64,000 nucleotides of DNA from NCBI GenBank assembly GCA_928212115.1, contig CAKMRJ010001112.1, positions 403,951,038 through 404,015,037 of the forward strand, in the 5' to 3' direction. The position numbers and the translations under genes are program-made. The DNA comes from Lactuca virosa (taxonomy: Eukaryota; Streptophyta; Magnoliopsida; Asterales; Asteraceae). The notes under the pieces are model-generated. The model saw only the letters and a list, made by a program, of their open reading frames with translations, did not search any database and was not told the DNA's origin. This document shows positions 27,541 to 38,587 of the stretch, piece after piece (within the stretch, counting starts at the first letter, position 1; the number at the start of each line of letters is the position of its first letter).

Positions 27541-27720
27541 CAGGGGTAGTCGGCAGTGTGCGTGCTATTTGCTAAAGTTGAAAACTTGAAAGTCCTATAC
27601 AGTCTCTCGCCGCGCCAATCTCGTCCGCCACCACCCACCGGATACTGATTAAACTGCCACAGCTGCTTCCTCAACCTCGCGCACTTGGTCTTCTGAAATT
27701 TCTAGTATCACTTCTATCTC
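27541..27720 (+). other. Promoter-proximal region and non-coding first exon of the EAPP-like gene
   Basis: GC-richer, C/T-rich sequence (CTCTCGCCGCGCCAATCTCG and following) ends in a good donor at 27720/27721 (CTATCTC, then GTAAGTTCC). No ATG-led frame runs through it. The next acceptor before coding sequence is TTTTTGCAG ending at 28995, directly before the start codon. The 5' UTR would then contain a 1,275-bp intron. The transcription start is not determinable here. Confidence 0.55.
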
Positions 27721-28995
27721 GTAAGTTCCGATGGAAACTTAATATAAAATCTCAAATTACTTTATCTCGTCAATTCATATTCTTTTTCTTCGAAATGCAA
27801 TTAATCGTTTAAAACGGTATAATTCTGAAGTTAGAGTATTCTAGGGTTTTTTTGAAGCAGCATAACATTTTGTTTCACCAATTAAGATTTGTTTCGAGTA
27901 AAAGTGCCCATCTTGTTGTAAGCCCTCATAATTTTCAAACTGGAAGGGGTTTTCCGATTTGGTATGGTGGCTAGATGAACATGTTTGTTTATTGGGAATT
28001 TTACCAAATTCAGTATGTGCCTTCATTATCTATCTTGCCACATTTTATGACGAATCCAATAGAACGCCTGGAGATGCACTGCAAAATTGATGAACTCTTG
28101 AATTAGATTTCTTAATAGGAAGAATCTTAGAGGTTGGGTTGTTTTGCCTTTACTCGTTTCTTATCATATTAGAGATCAACAGAGCGTGTGTTTGATAACT
28201 ACTCCACATGTACTTGATGTTAACTGTTAGTTTCCATACATAGGCTGGATCAATAAATTTGCATATGGAAGGGGGAATCTTGAAGATCAGCAATGGTATA
28301 TGAGTGATTACCCATGCTTTTGGCTTAGACATCTTATGATTTTTATGAATCAGTCCTAGTACATTTGAGCTAGAAAGCAAGGATGTTTCTACCTGTTGCT
28401 GCATCCTTATATCAGGTGCTTTAAGGGTGCAGTTCTTTTGGAAATGTGATAGGTGCTCCCATGCTGTGTTGACAGTATCCATGAGTTATTACTTATTACC
28501 CACAAAATCATAAAGATGGGTGATTGAGGATACAAATTGGCAATTCTTGTAGATCAGTATATCTTTTACAATAGATGAAATGGGACTTCACAATTTGCAA
28601 TGTTAGAAACAATGGCTAATATAGAAAACATACCAAGTTTTATGAGTGCAAAGTACTATATCATTCAAAAGTTTAACAAAATATAACACTCACTCTTTTT
28701 TTTTCTCATGTTGTAAAGTACATTTATCAAAAAGTACTACACTTGTAAGTAAAGTTTTGGGGCTTTTAGCAAAGTATGCTTGTTACATGTGTGAGAACTC
28801 GAGTTTCCATATATTATGGATGAAGGCAATGAATTAACGAAATTATAAATTAAAGATACAGAATATTCCATATTACTCTTTATTCTAAGTCCTAAACCCT
28901 ATATAGGACTGGAGCTATTGGTTATTAACTTATTATGCTTATTAGTTTTGTTAAAATAGTCATGACATGATCTTTAAAACTTGATCTTTTTGCAG

Positions 28996-30145
28996 ATGTC
29001 GCAACAGAAGGAGGATGCACTTATAAACGAATCTATTGATAGTAAAGAAAAAGACAATAATCAAGATCAAGATGTAGGTAAGTTTTGTAAATATGTTTGG
29101 ATTAATTATCACCTATATTTGTTGGAAAGTTATGGTTTATATATATATGGCTATCTTAGATTTTCATGTGGTGTTGAATCTAATAGGATATACGAGAAGG
29201 TAAATACACTTTATCATAATAATCACAATTAGAAGAATCTTATGTTGTCTTTAAAAAGGTATTGCAATCTTACAACTTTATAAAATCAACAAGTTTTTTT
29301 ATGTTAACCTAATTGGATAGGGTAAATAAAGAAGAAATATAAAGTAGTAAAAACTTGAAACAATCTTGTCTTGTTGACCTAAATATATAATAGTTGACTG
29401 GAAATACTTGTGTCAAGTTATTTTATGACATAAAAATGTAATAATATATTCTTGACATTTTTGGTGTGCAATCAGTTTCATCAGATGATGATGTAATAGA
29501 CTATTCTGTGAAGCCTGAGTTATATGATCCAAATCTTGATGATAAAGACCAACTCTGGATTCAAAAGAAAAGAAAAGGTCAATATTCTGATGCAGTTCTC
29601 ACCTGTCCTGCCTGTTTCACAACCCTATGCCTCGAGTCTCAAAGGTATTTTCATGCCCCTGTTTCCTTTTCATGTAAGGGTAAAATGGTCATTTAGTCTC
29701 TCATTCAGACGCTTTATTCATTCGGTCTAGAAAAAAAAGAAACAACCTATAAATTGGTACAATAGTGAAAGTACAAGTATTATGTCTCTGCTCTAAAAAG
29801 CTAGCTTGCTATTTTGTGTTGAGTCTTGAATCAATTTTAGAAGCTTTTTTGTATCTTGAAATACTGAAAGTGGGGTTTGTTGTTTTGTTACTTATTAGGC
29901 ATGAAAAATATGTGACCCAATATCGAGCAATGTTTGTGTTAAATTGCAAGATCAAGAAAGGGCAACAAGTATCATCATCATCAGAAGATAAAGGAAGTTT
30001 AAAAAGAAAAAGAGTTAGAAAAGTTTTAGCAGTTGATGGTGAGTCATTAAGTCCGGTTTGTTGCTCGGTTTGTGAGACGGAAGTTGGGGTTATTGATGAT
30101 GATGAGGTTTACCATTTCTATAATGTTCTTCCAAGTGAATGTTGA
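28996..30145 (+). CDS. EAPP-like protein (E2F-associated phosphoprotein family)
   Basis: Three coding exons join in frame: 28996-29077, 29476-29644 and 29899-30145, all GT-AG, for 165 residues. The start ATG follows the acceptor of the 5' UTR intron directly. The N-terminal third is acidic and hydrophilic. Then come the family signature YDPNLDDKDQLWI (44-56), the first zinc-ribbon half LTCPACFTTLC (69-79), the invariant block HEKYVTQYRAMFVLNC (85-100), a basic linker with KRKRVRK (119-125), and the second half CCSVCETEVGVID (138-150), ending DDEVYHFYNVLPSEC. Human EAPP binds E2F and modulates its activity; a nuclear role in plants is inferred only. The fourth cysteine of the first CxxC-x4-CxxC unit is Ser82 (codon TCT at 29637-29639), a likely loss of a zinc ligand. 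Confidence 0.85.
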
Positions 30146-30953
30146 TTATCATTCATATGTTTTTCTAATCTTGGATTTTGTTTTTTTAAGTTTAGATTAA
30201 TGAGGAATTATGCAACTCACATGAATTATGGTGTAATGTTTACATGAATTATTATACATCATCCATGTTGTAATCGGTTAATTGGTTTTCTGTAAATTGT
30301 AGAATCTTTTGGTCATGAAAAATCACTTTGTTGCACAAATTAGGAAGATAAGAAAAGTTGTGGTGGAGGTTGTGTATCAAATATCAATTCATGGTTTCCA
30401 TATGCGATGCACTTGTAATGGAATTCTTGTTGCAAAGGATTTTCATGAGCACCACACTTTAACCAAATTCTTTTGGATAAAAAGGCAAAGATTTGGTTCA
30501 AGGCAAAGTTAAAGTGAGAAAAAGATATATTAAAATAATCATGTTTTCAAAACCTTTTTGGACTTGAAGGAAAAAAAAAAAAAGTTTTTAGATATTCACG
30601 TCTAATCTTCTACATATAATACTACATATATTTTATTATAGATGGACCCGGAGTTGTGGATACTAGTCTTTGTTGAAAATCTTAGGCTTCATCATAATTG
30701 TATAGATTTTTAGAAAATAGAAAGGTTTTTTCGTTTTTCAAAATAATAAAGAATAAAAGAAAAGATCATTCCTTTCTTTAGAAAAAAAGGTGTTTGGTTA
30801 CATTAAGGAATTGGATTCTTCATTACATAAGGAATCACATTCCCTCTGATCCGGTGACGTTTCATTCTTTACCCAACCCAGATTTTTTTTTTTCCCTCTC
30901 CCATTTGAAAATTGACTAAACTGCCCATGACATAACTGCATCGATTTGGAGAC
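30146..30953. other. 3' flank of the EAPP-like gene and intergenic DNA
   Basis: The first few hundred bases are likely 3' UTR. Nothing else is recognised. A 67-codon open frame at 30309-30512 has no domain and is probably chance. Confidence 0.4.
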
Positions 30954-31008
30954 GATGGAAGAATCGGTGTTGAAGGAAGCGCTGTTGAAGAGCATCTCTA
31001 GGTATCTT
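30954..31008 (+). other. Possible orphan first coding exon
   Basis: An ATG in good context opens MEESVLKEALLKSIS, followed by a potential donor (TCTCTAG, then GTATCTTC). The upstream DNA is transcript-leader-like. No matching downstream exons are visible before the foldback element at 31288, nor convincingly after it; a GC-richer patch at 31710-31840 is the only candidate. It may be the remnant of a truncated or moved gene. I do not recognise the protein. Confidence 0.25.
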
Positions 31009-31287
31009 CTGTATTTTATTTCTTCAATTTTAATAAATGAATTTACCAAAATTCAATTCTATGTTCCTCTATCACATGCTAATCGAGTTTACTTGAAATG
31101 CCTCATTTGAATTTCACAAAAGAAAAAAAAAACTTATTATATTAAAACAGCGTATATGTACATTTGTTTCTGTGTTTTGTGATCCCTAACAAAGTCTAGG
31201 GGAGGGGTAACTTGTATAACATTTTACAAACTATCTGTAATTGGCATGATTGACTTAAAATCTTGAAGCATATGATTTCTTTAGGGT

Positions 31288-31674
31288 TTAGGTCATTTTT
31301 GGTCACTTAACTTTTGGTTTTGTGCTCATTTGGTCACTTAACTCTTTTTAAGTTTTAAAAAGTCATCAAACTTTTTACTTTATGCTCATTTAGTCACTTA
31401 ACTTTTGGTTTGGTCACATTTAGTCACCTAACTTTTAAAATTGTGCTCATTTAGTCACTAAAATTTTAAACCTTTTTAAAAGTTTAGTGACTATAAGAAC
31501 ACAATTTTAAAAGTTAGGTGACTAAATGAGCACAAATCTAAAAGTTAGGTGACCAAACCAAAAGTGAAGTGACTAAATTAGCAAAAAGTCAAAAGTTTGA
31601 TGACCTTTTAAAACTTAAAAATAGTGTGACCAAATGAGCACAAAACCAAAAGTTAAGTGACAATAATGACCTAA
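31288..31674. mobile_element. Foldback MITE, about 387 bp
   Basis: The left half reads TTAGGTCATT and then repeats of GGTCACTTAACTTTTGG and GTGCTCATTTAGTCAC. The right half is nearly its exact reverse complement, so almost the entire element is a pair of about 190-bp inverted arms meeting near 31475. Within each arm a roughly 38-bp unit is itself repeated several times. No clear target duplication was found. The superfamily is unassigned; similar TTAGTCACTTAACTTTT foldbacks are widespread in plants. Confidence 0.75.
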
Positions 31675-32576
31675 GATAATTAATGTTTCTTGATTTGTTT
31701 TAAAGCAGTGTTGTTGGGAAATACTCAGTGGAAGTGAGGAATTTATCGTTGAGAATGTCCATTCCCAAACAAGTGAAGATGATACAGTGATACGTGTTTG
31801 TGTCCATATCACCGGCCACCTCCATGGCCTAACTGGTTTGTTTATTTGATTTACACGTGGCCAACACATTGCATTAGAAAGAGTCCAACATCACCTCCTA
31901 TAATTATGGAAGCTTCCAAATGTTACATGCATATTCTATTTAGTCAGTAGACCACGTTCACCATTTTGGATTACACACATGATTGCATGTTTTCCTTGTT
32001 ATTAGCTACCAGTAGGATTTTCTTTAGTTATTTATATGAATGTATTTGCATTATGAACGGAATGGAAAAAGTTATGTTTTTAGTCTCATTTCTAATCTTG
32101 TTTTTGGGGCCTAGCCACCCATAATCGGCTCTATCATCTATTTCTTCTATTATTCTTGGGAGGTTGATCACCTCGAATCGGTCTTTATCATACAATCATC
32201 TCTAATGTCAGGAAAAAGCTTGGTTTTAACATACCTTTAAAATTTGTGGAAGTCTTTTATAATAAAAAATTGATCTACATATAATTTATTTATATTAATA
32301 TGATAACTCGTGTTTTTTTATTTCTTAATACCCATTTTATTGCAATATAAGATATATCTTTAAATAGGTGACATGTTAAATGGATTATATGTAGATCAAT
32401 CTTTTATTATAAAATAGGTGACATGTTAAATAGGTACTTTGTAATTGGGGGAATTTTTGTCATTGTCACTCAAATTCATTCCATTCATTAGTTTTTTCCT
32501 ACGTACCAAACATGGATCAATATCCGTTTCATTCCAACGTATCAACCAACATGAAAATAAAATAATTGCCATTCAA

Positions 32577-32609
<33 letters not shown>

Positions 32610-33059
32610 TCATTCCATTACCTACTCCATTCCATTATCTCGTCGATTTCTTTCTCTCGTCATTCCATTTATGCATACCAAACATACCCTAATAAACTAA
32701 GGGTTGCACCTCCACGTGAAATGCAACAGAATCCTTTAAAGTTTTTTAATGGAAAATAATGATAATGTAATTTTGGATCAATATTATGAAATTAGAGTAA
32801 AAAGTTGATTGAAGTAGAATTATGAGTCTGAGATTATTTTACTGATTTTTTAAATAGTTTAATATCTAATCCGTAGGTCAGGAGGCGATACTAGTTATCA
32901 ACCCCTGTTCCGACGAAAAACAAACCCTTTTGGTTTTTCTATAAGTACCTCCTTCATTTTCCAATCTCACCCCTGATTTGATCTTTTGTCTTTTTGTTGT
33001 TTTTTTTTTGTTTTTTTCCTATTTTGTTTTTTAGTTGTTTTTAATTCTTTTTTAATTTA

Positions 33060-33090
<31 letters not shown>

Positions 33091-33160
33091 GTTATAAATT
33101 TCGTATAAAATTTTAAAATTCGGACGACATTTTTATTGGTTAATTCTTTTTTAATTTATA

Positions 33161-33194
<34 letters not shown>

Positions 33195-33378
33195 ATTGTT
33201 ATAAATTTCGCATAAAATTTAAAATTCGGACGACATTATAAATTCAAACGGCTATAAAAATCAGTTTTTAAATATTTTTTTATATTTAATATTATATTAT
33301 TACTGTTATTATTATAAACTTCAAACAACATTTTACAAATCGGACATTATAAATTCGAACGACTATATAAAATCGGAA
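31675..33378. other. Intergenic, microsatellites and a small inverted repeat
   Basis: It contains an inverted repeat at 32255-32285 and 32384-32414, an (AAT)n tract at 32579-32610, and two (TTA)n tracts at 33060-33092 and 33162-33193. The TTA tracts lie inside a duplicated block of roughly 100 bp (words TTGTTATAAATTTCG and AAATTCGGACGACAT in both copies). No gene. Confidence 0.5.
32255..32414. repeat. 31-bp inverted repeat with 98-bp spacer
   Basis: The arms contain AATTGATCTACATATAAT on the left and ATTATATGTAGATCAAT on the right, matching 30 of 31 bases. A second motif, ATAGGTGACATGTTAAAT, occurs twice in direct orientation at about 32365 and 32415. Probably a small MITE end pair. Confidence 0.6.
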
Positions 33379-34948
33379 TTACAATTGTGTATTGCGTGGT
33401 GCATTATACGGATTGAAAACATTTAGTCGAGCACTATACAATGTTTCCCATGCAGCCGAATGTTCTGATCTGTATGTACGGAGAAGCCTGGACAAAACAT
33501 CAGACATTGGATATGCTCCTTGTAAATCAACCATTACATAATGGTTAGGGTGAATGTGGGCGATAACGACATATGCAGGGTTTGGTATGTCTTGCGGGCC
33601 ATATCGATGTGGGAACCACGTTGAAGAACCTTGTTTGTCTAGATAAATAACGATAACACCGTATCTGTTAGCAATGAGTATAGCAGTGTCTGACATAATC
33701 AACCAATACTCCGATACCGCAAAACCCGATCCAGAGTAATTCAACGAGTGACTTATGCGGTTTAAAAAATGAACATCATCATAAATCATAGCATACTCTT
33801 GATAGTGTGATAATAACTCGTTGTATAGATCGTACCTAATTTGAAGCCAATCATGTTCACTACGACCAAGAGCAACTGCTATAGACCGAAATCCACAATT
33901 TCCATCTCCTTCGACATTTGTAATGTTCCTGACGTATGGATGAAATTGATGTGGAATTTCATTCATAAGTGGGATTGAAGTATAAGATGGTTGATCTTGG
34001 TTAAAGTATGAATTGGACATTGAATGTTCGCGAAACGAGTACGTGCTATGCCTCTCTGGTTCCCGATTTAAGTCAAGGTCACTAGTATCCATATTATCTG
34101 TTCTATTTGTAGAAAAACTACGTCTACGAGTATTGGTAGGGGTGGGGTTTGGTATAGGTGGGGTGTTGTGGCCTACATTTTTGGACTTTTGTTTGCTCAA
34201 TCGTGGACGTCCACGAGTATTTTTATGAACATCTGAATAAACAAGTAATTTTTTAGCATTTTATTATACAAATTAATATATTAAAGAAAATAGTATCTGG
34301 ATCAACAACTGTAGTTGTTGATGGTGAAAATATGTCCCACAATTTTCTGACATAACTATGTTTCCGTTCATTTGACTGTTCAACGTAGCTTTCTTTTAAT
34401 AATTCCACACCCTCTTTGAAACGAAAATTAATATCATCATTAACTTTGAAATTGATTAAATCAAGCTTACGCCAAAATTTATCAATAGACGATAATGGTA
34501 TTGGTTGGTCCGCATATGAGTAAATTGCAATTTCGTGGGCACAAGGTAACCCACAACTACGACGCAATTGGCAACCACAATCGTCCTCAGTTATTTGATG
34601 TGCGTCAGGTCGGTCCAACTCTTGTCTAATTTTTTCCAATGCATGGTGTGAAACATTTCCACACAAACCTTTAAAATGGGGTATGTTGTATCGACGCATC
34701 AACTTAGTTCGGTTTGTTTCTAAAATATCTTTTATCGCAGTGTGTTGCGATTCCACTACCTTTTCTATTCAATAAAAATTTATCTAAGGTAGCATGTTGT
34801 GTCTGCAAGAATTTTTTCAACTTCGCGTGTTGGCTCTCAACTCTATTGTTGGTGTGGTTGTGAAAGTTTAAAACTTGGTTAATCCAAGCAGATACAAAAT
34901 TTTCTTTGTATTTATCCAACCAGACTCGATTGAGATAATCGAGAACAC
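33379..34948 (-). pseudogene. MULE transposase C-terminus fused to an OTU cysteine-protease domain, decayed
   Basis: Reading right to left, an exon starts after an acceptor at 34949 with VLDYLNRVWLDKYKENFV and HNHTNNRVESQHAKLK, the end of a MULE/FAR1-type transposase domain. A frameshift near 34760 follows, then the SWIM zinc finger CGCQLRRSCGLPCAHE (about 34575-34530). An intron (about 34305-34229) leads to a 3' exon with the AT-hook-like RGRPRLSKQK. Its longest frame (273 codons, 34200-33379) contains an OTU fold: EGDGNCGFR with D99 and C102, and HPNHYVMVD with H230, so the catalytic triad is present. MULE-OTU fusions are known in plants. The intron lacks GT at the donor (ATACTATTTT), and the transposase N-terminus was not found. 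I call it a transposon remnant, although the OTU exon itself is intact. Confidence 0.75.
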
Positions 34949-35702
34949 CTAATTAAAAAAGTAAATGGTTAGCTTATTATTATATATATTAATATATAAA
35001 ATAAAATAGTACCTGCATGATTTGTCGCTTATTATTATATATATTATATATATTAATATATAAAACAAGTTAATATTACAAATTTTTTCACGAGATTATG
35101 TTTGATTTTTTCTAACATTAACTTATTTTTACTAACTTAATCTAACTAAAATGGAAGTTTTACTACCATTAATGTATGTACAGATTTTTTTAATATACGA
35201 TTAGAAAAAATTAAAAATTATCTTATTATAACCATGTACTTTTCATTAACGTAAAAAAAATCGTATTAAACATCGAAGTAAAAGTTTGATTATTATTATT
35301 ATTAATATTATTAATATTATTATTATTAATAAAAGAAAAAACAACAAAAAAACAAAAGGGAAAAAAACAAAAAAAAAAAAAATGATGTCAAATCAAATGT
35401 AAAAGTTTGATTAGATTGATGTTAGGGGGGTAAAATCAGCTAATGAGGTACTTATAGCACAACCCTTTTCTTTTTGTTTAGCATTAGATAAATTCTTAAC
35501 ATAAGTGTCAAACGCGGCTGATGGTACCTTCGTAAGGAAATTTTTTATTTTTTTATTTTTTTTTATTTTTTTTTTATTTTTAAAATTTGAATCAGATTTC
35601 CTCACTTATGTTTGGGTACGACCGGACAACTACCGATATCTACTAATATCATTTTCTTGGAATGTTAGACTAGTGGAGATTGGACATATATAAAATCTTT
35701 GT

Positions 35703-35765
<63 letters not shown>

Positions 35766-35796
35766 ATATATATATATATATGATATATAATATATA
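34949..35796. other. AT-rich DNA upstream of the MULE-OTU remnant
   Basis: A possible further transposase exon end (minus strand, CGACAAATCATGCAG, then GTACTATTTT) lies near 35015-35030. The rest is (TTA)n at 35291-35335, (CT)n at 35703-35720 and (TA)n from 35720 to 35796. Confidence 0.35.
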
Positions 35797-35891
35797 TTTA
35801 AAGTAATTATTGTGTTATTGTATGCATAAATATGAGTCAATCAAAATTATATAAATCAATGAGGGTAATTTAGTAATTTGGTAAATCAATT

Positions 35892-35900
35892 CTATAAATA
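35892..35900 (+). promoter_or_regulatory. TATA-like box of the captured IWS1 5' region
   Basis: CTATAAATA lies about 200 bp before the exon 1 donor, at a plausible distance from a transcription start. It was apparently copied together with the gene fragment. Confidence 0.4.
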
Positions 35901-36068
35901 GTCCTTTTATTTTAGAGGATCCGTTTCTTATTAACCCTATTAAAATCCACCTCCAGATCACACCGGCGAACTAAATCCGCCTCTTTCTTCCTCACAGTAA
36001 CAATTGGTTCTTTCTCCTTCCCTCTGCGTCGTAGGTCATCTTCCTACTTGTCTCCATAACCAATTAAT

Positions 36069-36122
36069 CGTCCTCCTCGCCACTTACGAGAACGATCCGT
36101 AAGTTCCAGTGCTCTCTAATCT

Positions 36123-36161
<39 letters not shown>

Positions 36162-36428
36162 TACGATTCTTCTAGGGTTAGGTTATGCATACGACCTTAA
36201 TCGTGTTCTTTTTGTTCTTAAATTTTTAGCTATCGCGATGAAGATGGCGAGCCGTTGATGGATTACGACAACGGATTTCAATCCGATCACGGTGATGATA
36301 ACAACAATCAACATCAAAACCTCCTTGATGACAATCTCGATGATGAATTGGAAGATAATGATTGGCAGAGTAATAGGCAGGAACGGTCTCCGACGCCGAT
36401 GCTCATTAAAATAAGTAAAATTGATTGA
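36069..36428 (+). pseudogene. IWS1: 5' fragment of IWS1 (transcription elongation factor), start codon lost
   Basis: IWS1 works with Spt6 and RNA polymerase II in elongation and, in plants, in brassinosteroid-responsive transcription. The end of exon 1 encodes YENDP (36084-36098), then GTAAGTTCC. An intron with a 34-base T run ends at TTTTTAG (36229). Exon 2 from 36230 continues in phase: YRDEDGEPLMDYDNGFQSDH, an acidic linker, then QERSPTPM. This matches the N-terminus I remember for plant IWS1 (MGYEN/DDPYRDEDGEPLMD...RERSPTP). The expected ATG-GGT before TAC is replaced by GCC-ACT, so no start remains. After SPTPM the frame runs into the transposon end and stops at 36426. The retained intron shows DNA-level capture, not retroposition. 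Confidence 0.7.
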
Positions 36429-36463
36429 CCCACATTTATGCATACAATAACACAATAATTACT

Positions 36464-36513
<50 letters not shown>

Positions 36514-36516
<3 letters not shown>

Positions 36517-38528
36517 CTTAGGTTATTATATTATAACTAATTATTGTGTGAATGTACAAATGATTGTGGGCCAATCATTTTACTTATTTTAAGAAAATGA
36601 TTAATACATATTTTTAAATTAAAGATAATTAAAAAATACCATGTATTTTCACTATAAGGGTATTTTAGACAATTGAGATCAATTTAAAAAAGGAAAATTC
36701 CATATTTTTAGGGATAATTAATTCTCTTGATTTTAAAATTATGAATTTTTTAATTAATTCAATTTTAACTATAACATAATTTTTAATTTTTAATTAACCC
36801 CGATTTTATTCTGTTGGAATGACGTTCTGTTAGAATCATATTCTCTAGTCTGTTATAATGAACTTCTATGAGAATGTCACTGACTAATAACAAATTTTTG
36901 GATACAACTTAAATTATTCATTACCTTCTTAAAAAATAAAAACTTTCTATAATATTCTATGACAATGAAATACTCACTAATAACAAACAAAAACATGTAT
37001 ATTATTCCACCTGAATATTCTAGCGGAATATATTATTACATATAGTCTCATCATTCTATTGTAGATTATTCTATCAGAATATAACGACGAATAGTTCTCC
37101 CATTATGACGGAGTTGGAATTCGAGATTCCATTCCTGCAGAATTGCTGTCAGAAATGTAGAAATGCACCCTTGCAGAATATGTAATTTTCGGTCTCAGCT
37201 TCCCACACTAACCCACACACATAATTGCTTTATCACAGCCTGAAACAAAAAAATATCTAGAATATTAACAAACTGATAGATAACCATCTACATTCTAGAT
37301 GTAGATAAATGACATCAAGAGTTAAAGCAAACCCTGTGTACGAATATAAAGAAGGTACTAACATAGAAAGGAAAATAGTTGATGAATTTAAACTACACAC
37401 ACAAAAACACATTAAACATATAGAAACTACACATACAAATACACACTTAACCTGCTATCGTAATCTGATCCAATCCAAGATTGCTCACAAAACAAATTTT
37501 ACTTAACTGCTTTCCATTAATTCCAACACTAAATCAGATGCATTCTGAATTGGAAGCTCAATGCTAGTTTAGGAACAAGAAAATCAAAGTGTTTATGTTA
37601 ATTCAGTCTTTTTCTCTACTATGTTTAAGTAATCAAACCTCACATATACAATTCAATAGAAAAACAATAGCCAATGCAAATCCAAATGAATTGAATATGA
37701 CCGGGATATGTTCTACAATCACAATTCAATTATTTCAGTCTTGTATGATTAAATTAAAAACTCCTCTCAAAGCAGCATAAATTGTTCATAAAAACTCAAA
37801 ATTCACTCTATAAACATCCAATGAGGCTGAAAATATACAAAATTAAAACCTACCGGATATGAAAAACAGATGGTAAATTAGTTTGCTGAAAGAAAATCGA
37901 GTCCAGGCGTGGCGACTTGAAAACAGAAACCTCAATTTTTGACAGAAAAAAAGAAGGCTGAAGGTGTGGAGACGAATGTTCATTTTGCTGGTGATTTTAG
38001 AGAAAATGGGGAGGAAGAAATGGCGGATACGATGAAGAAGTAGAGGCAGACACGAGCAGGAAGGCAGTCAAGGTTTCGACTTATCAATTAAAGAAAAAAA
38101 AACGAAAAGGAAAAAAAGCTTACCGATTGATTCGAGATGGATATTCATCACCTGGTCATGGGTTTTGAATGTTGACAATCGATTGTAGAAGAAGAAGAAT
38201 CAGTAGATTAGATACGATGTTGACTTTGATTTACATCTTGATAATCGACTGAATGTTCAATTTAGGATCAGACGGTGGACCAGGAACGATACTGGCTTCA
38301 ATTTAGGGTTTTGAATCTTGATGCCGATTGAATGTTATAAATATATCTGTGCTTCTTGCGATTTACTAGGAATACAACTAATATCCAATTATATATCTAT
38401 TTTACCATAATTAACTAATAATAAGATTACTATAATACCCTTATATTATTTATTAAATGATTTGATTTATCTAAAATCTGATTGGTGCATACAATAACAC
38501 AATAATTAATTTAAATACCTGGACCTAG

Positions 38529-38530
<2 letters not shown>
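36514..38530. mobile_element. Second TIR element related to its left neighbour
   Basis: The left end contains CTAATTATTGTGTGAATG and GGGCCAATCA. The right end, reversed, reads TTAATTATTGTGTTATTG and CACCAATCAG, so the inverted ends are similar to each other and to those of the 35797-36467 element. The interior includes repeated TTCTGTTAGAAT-like words (36810-37140). At 37850-38340 there is a purine-rich, exon-like patch without a recognisable protein. TA/GT/CT microsatellites flank both sides. It may be one composite with the left element. Confidence 0.45.

Positions 38531-38587
<57 letters not shown>

Larger units (their letters stand above)
35797..36467. mobile_element. TIR DNA element carrying an IWS1 gene fragment
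   Basis: The left end has TTAAAGTAATTATTGTG then TTATTGTATGCATAAAT and GTCAATCAA. The right end is the reverse complement with three or four substitutions, giving about 50-bp inverted repeats. (TA)n tracts adjoin both ends (35720-35796 and 36468-36513), so insertion into a TA microsatellite is likely and any target duplication is masked. The interior is promoter, leader, intron and exon of a host gene. The superfamily is unassigned. Confidence 0.65.

Noticed and set aside
36183..36455. 90-codon minus-strand open frame
   Set aside because: Antisense of the IWS1 exon 2 fragment.
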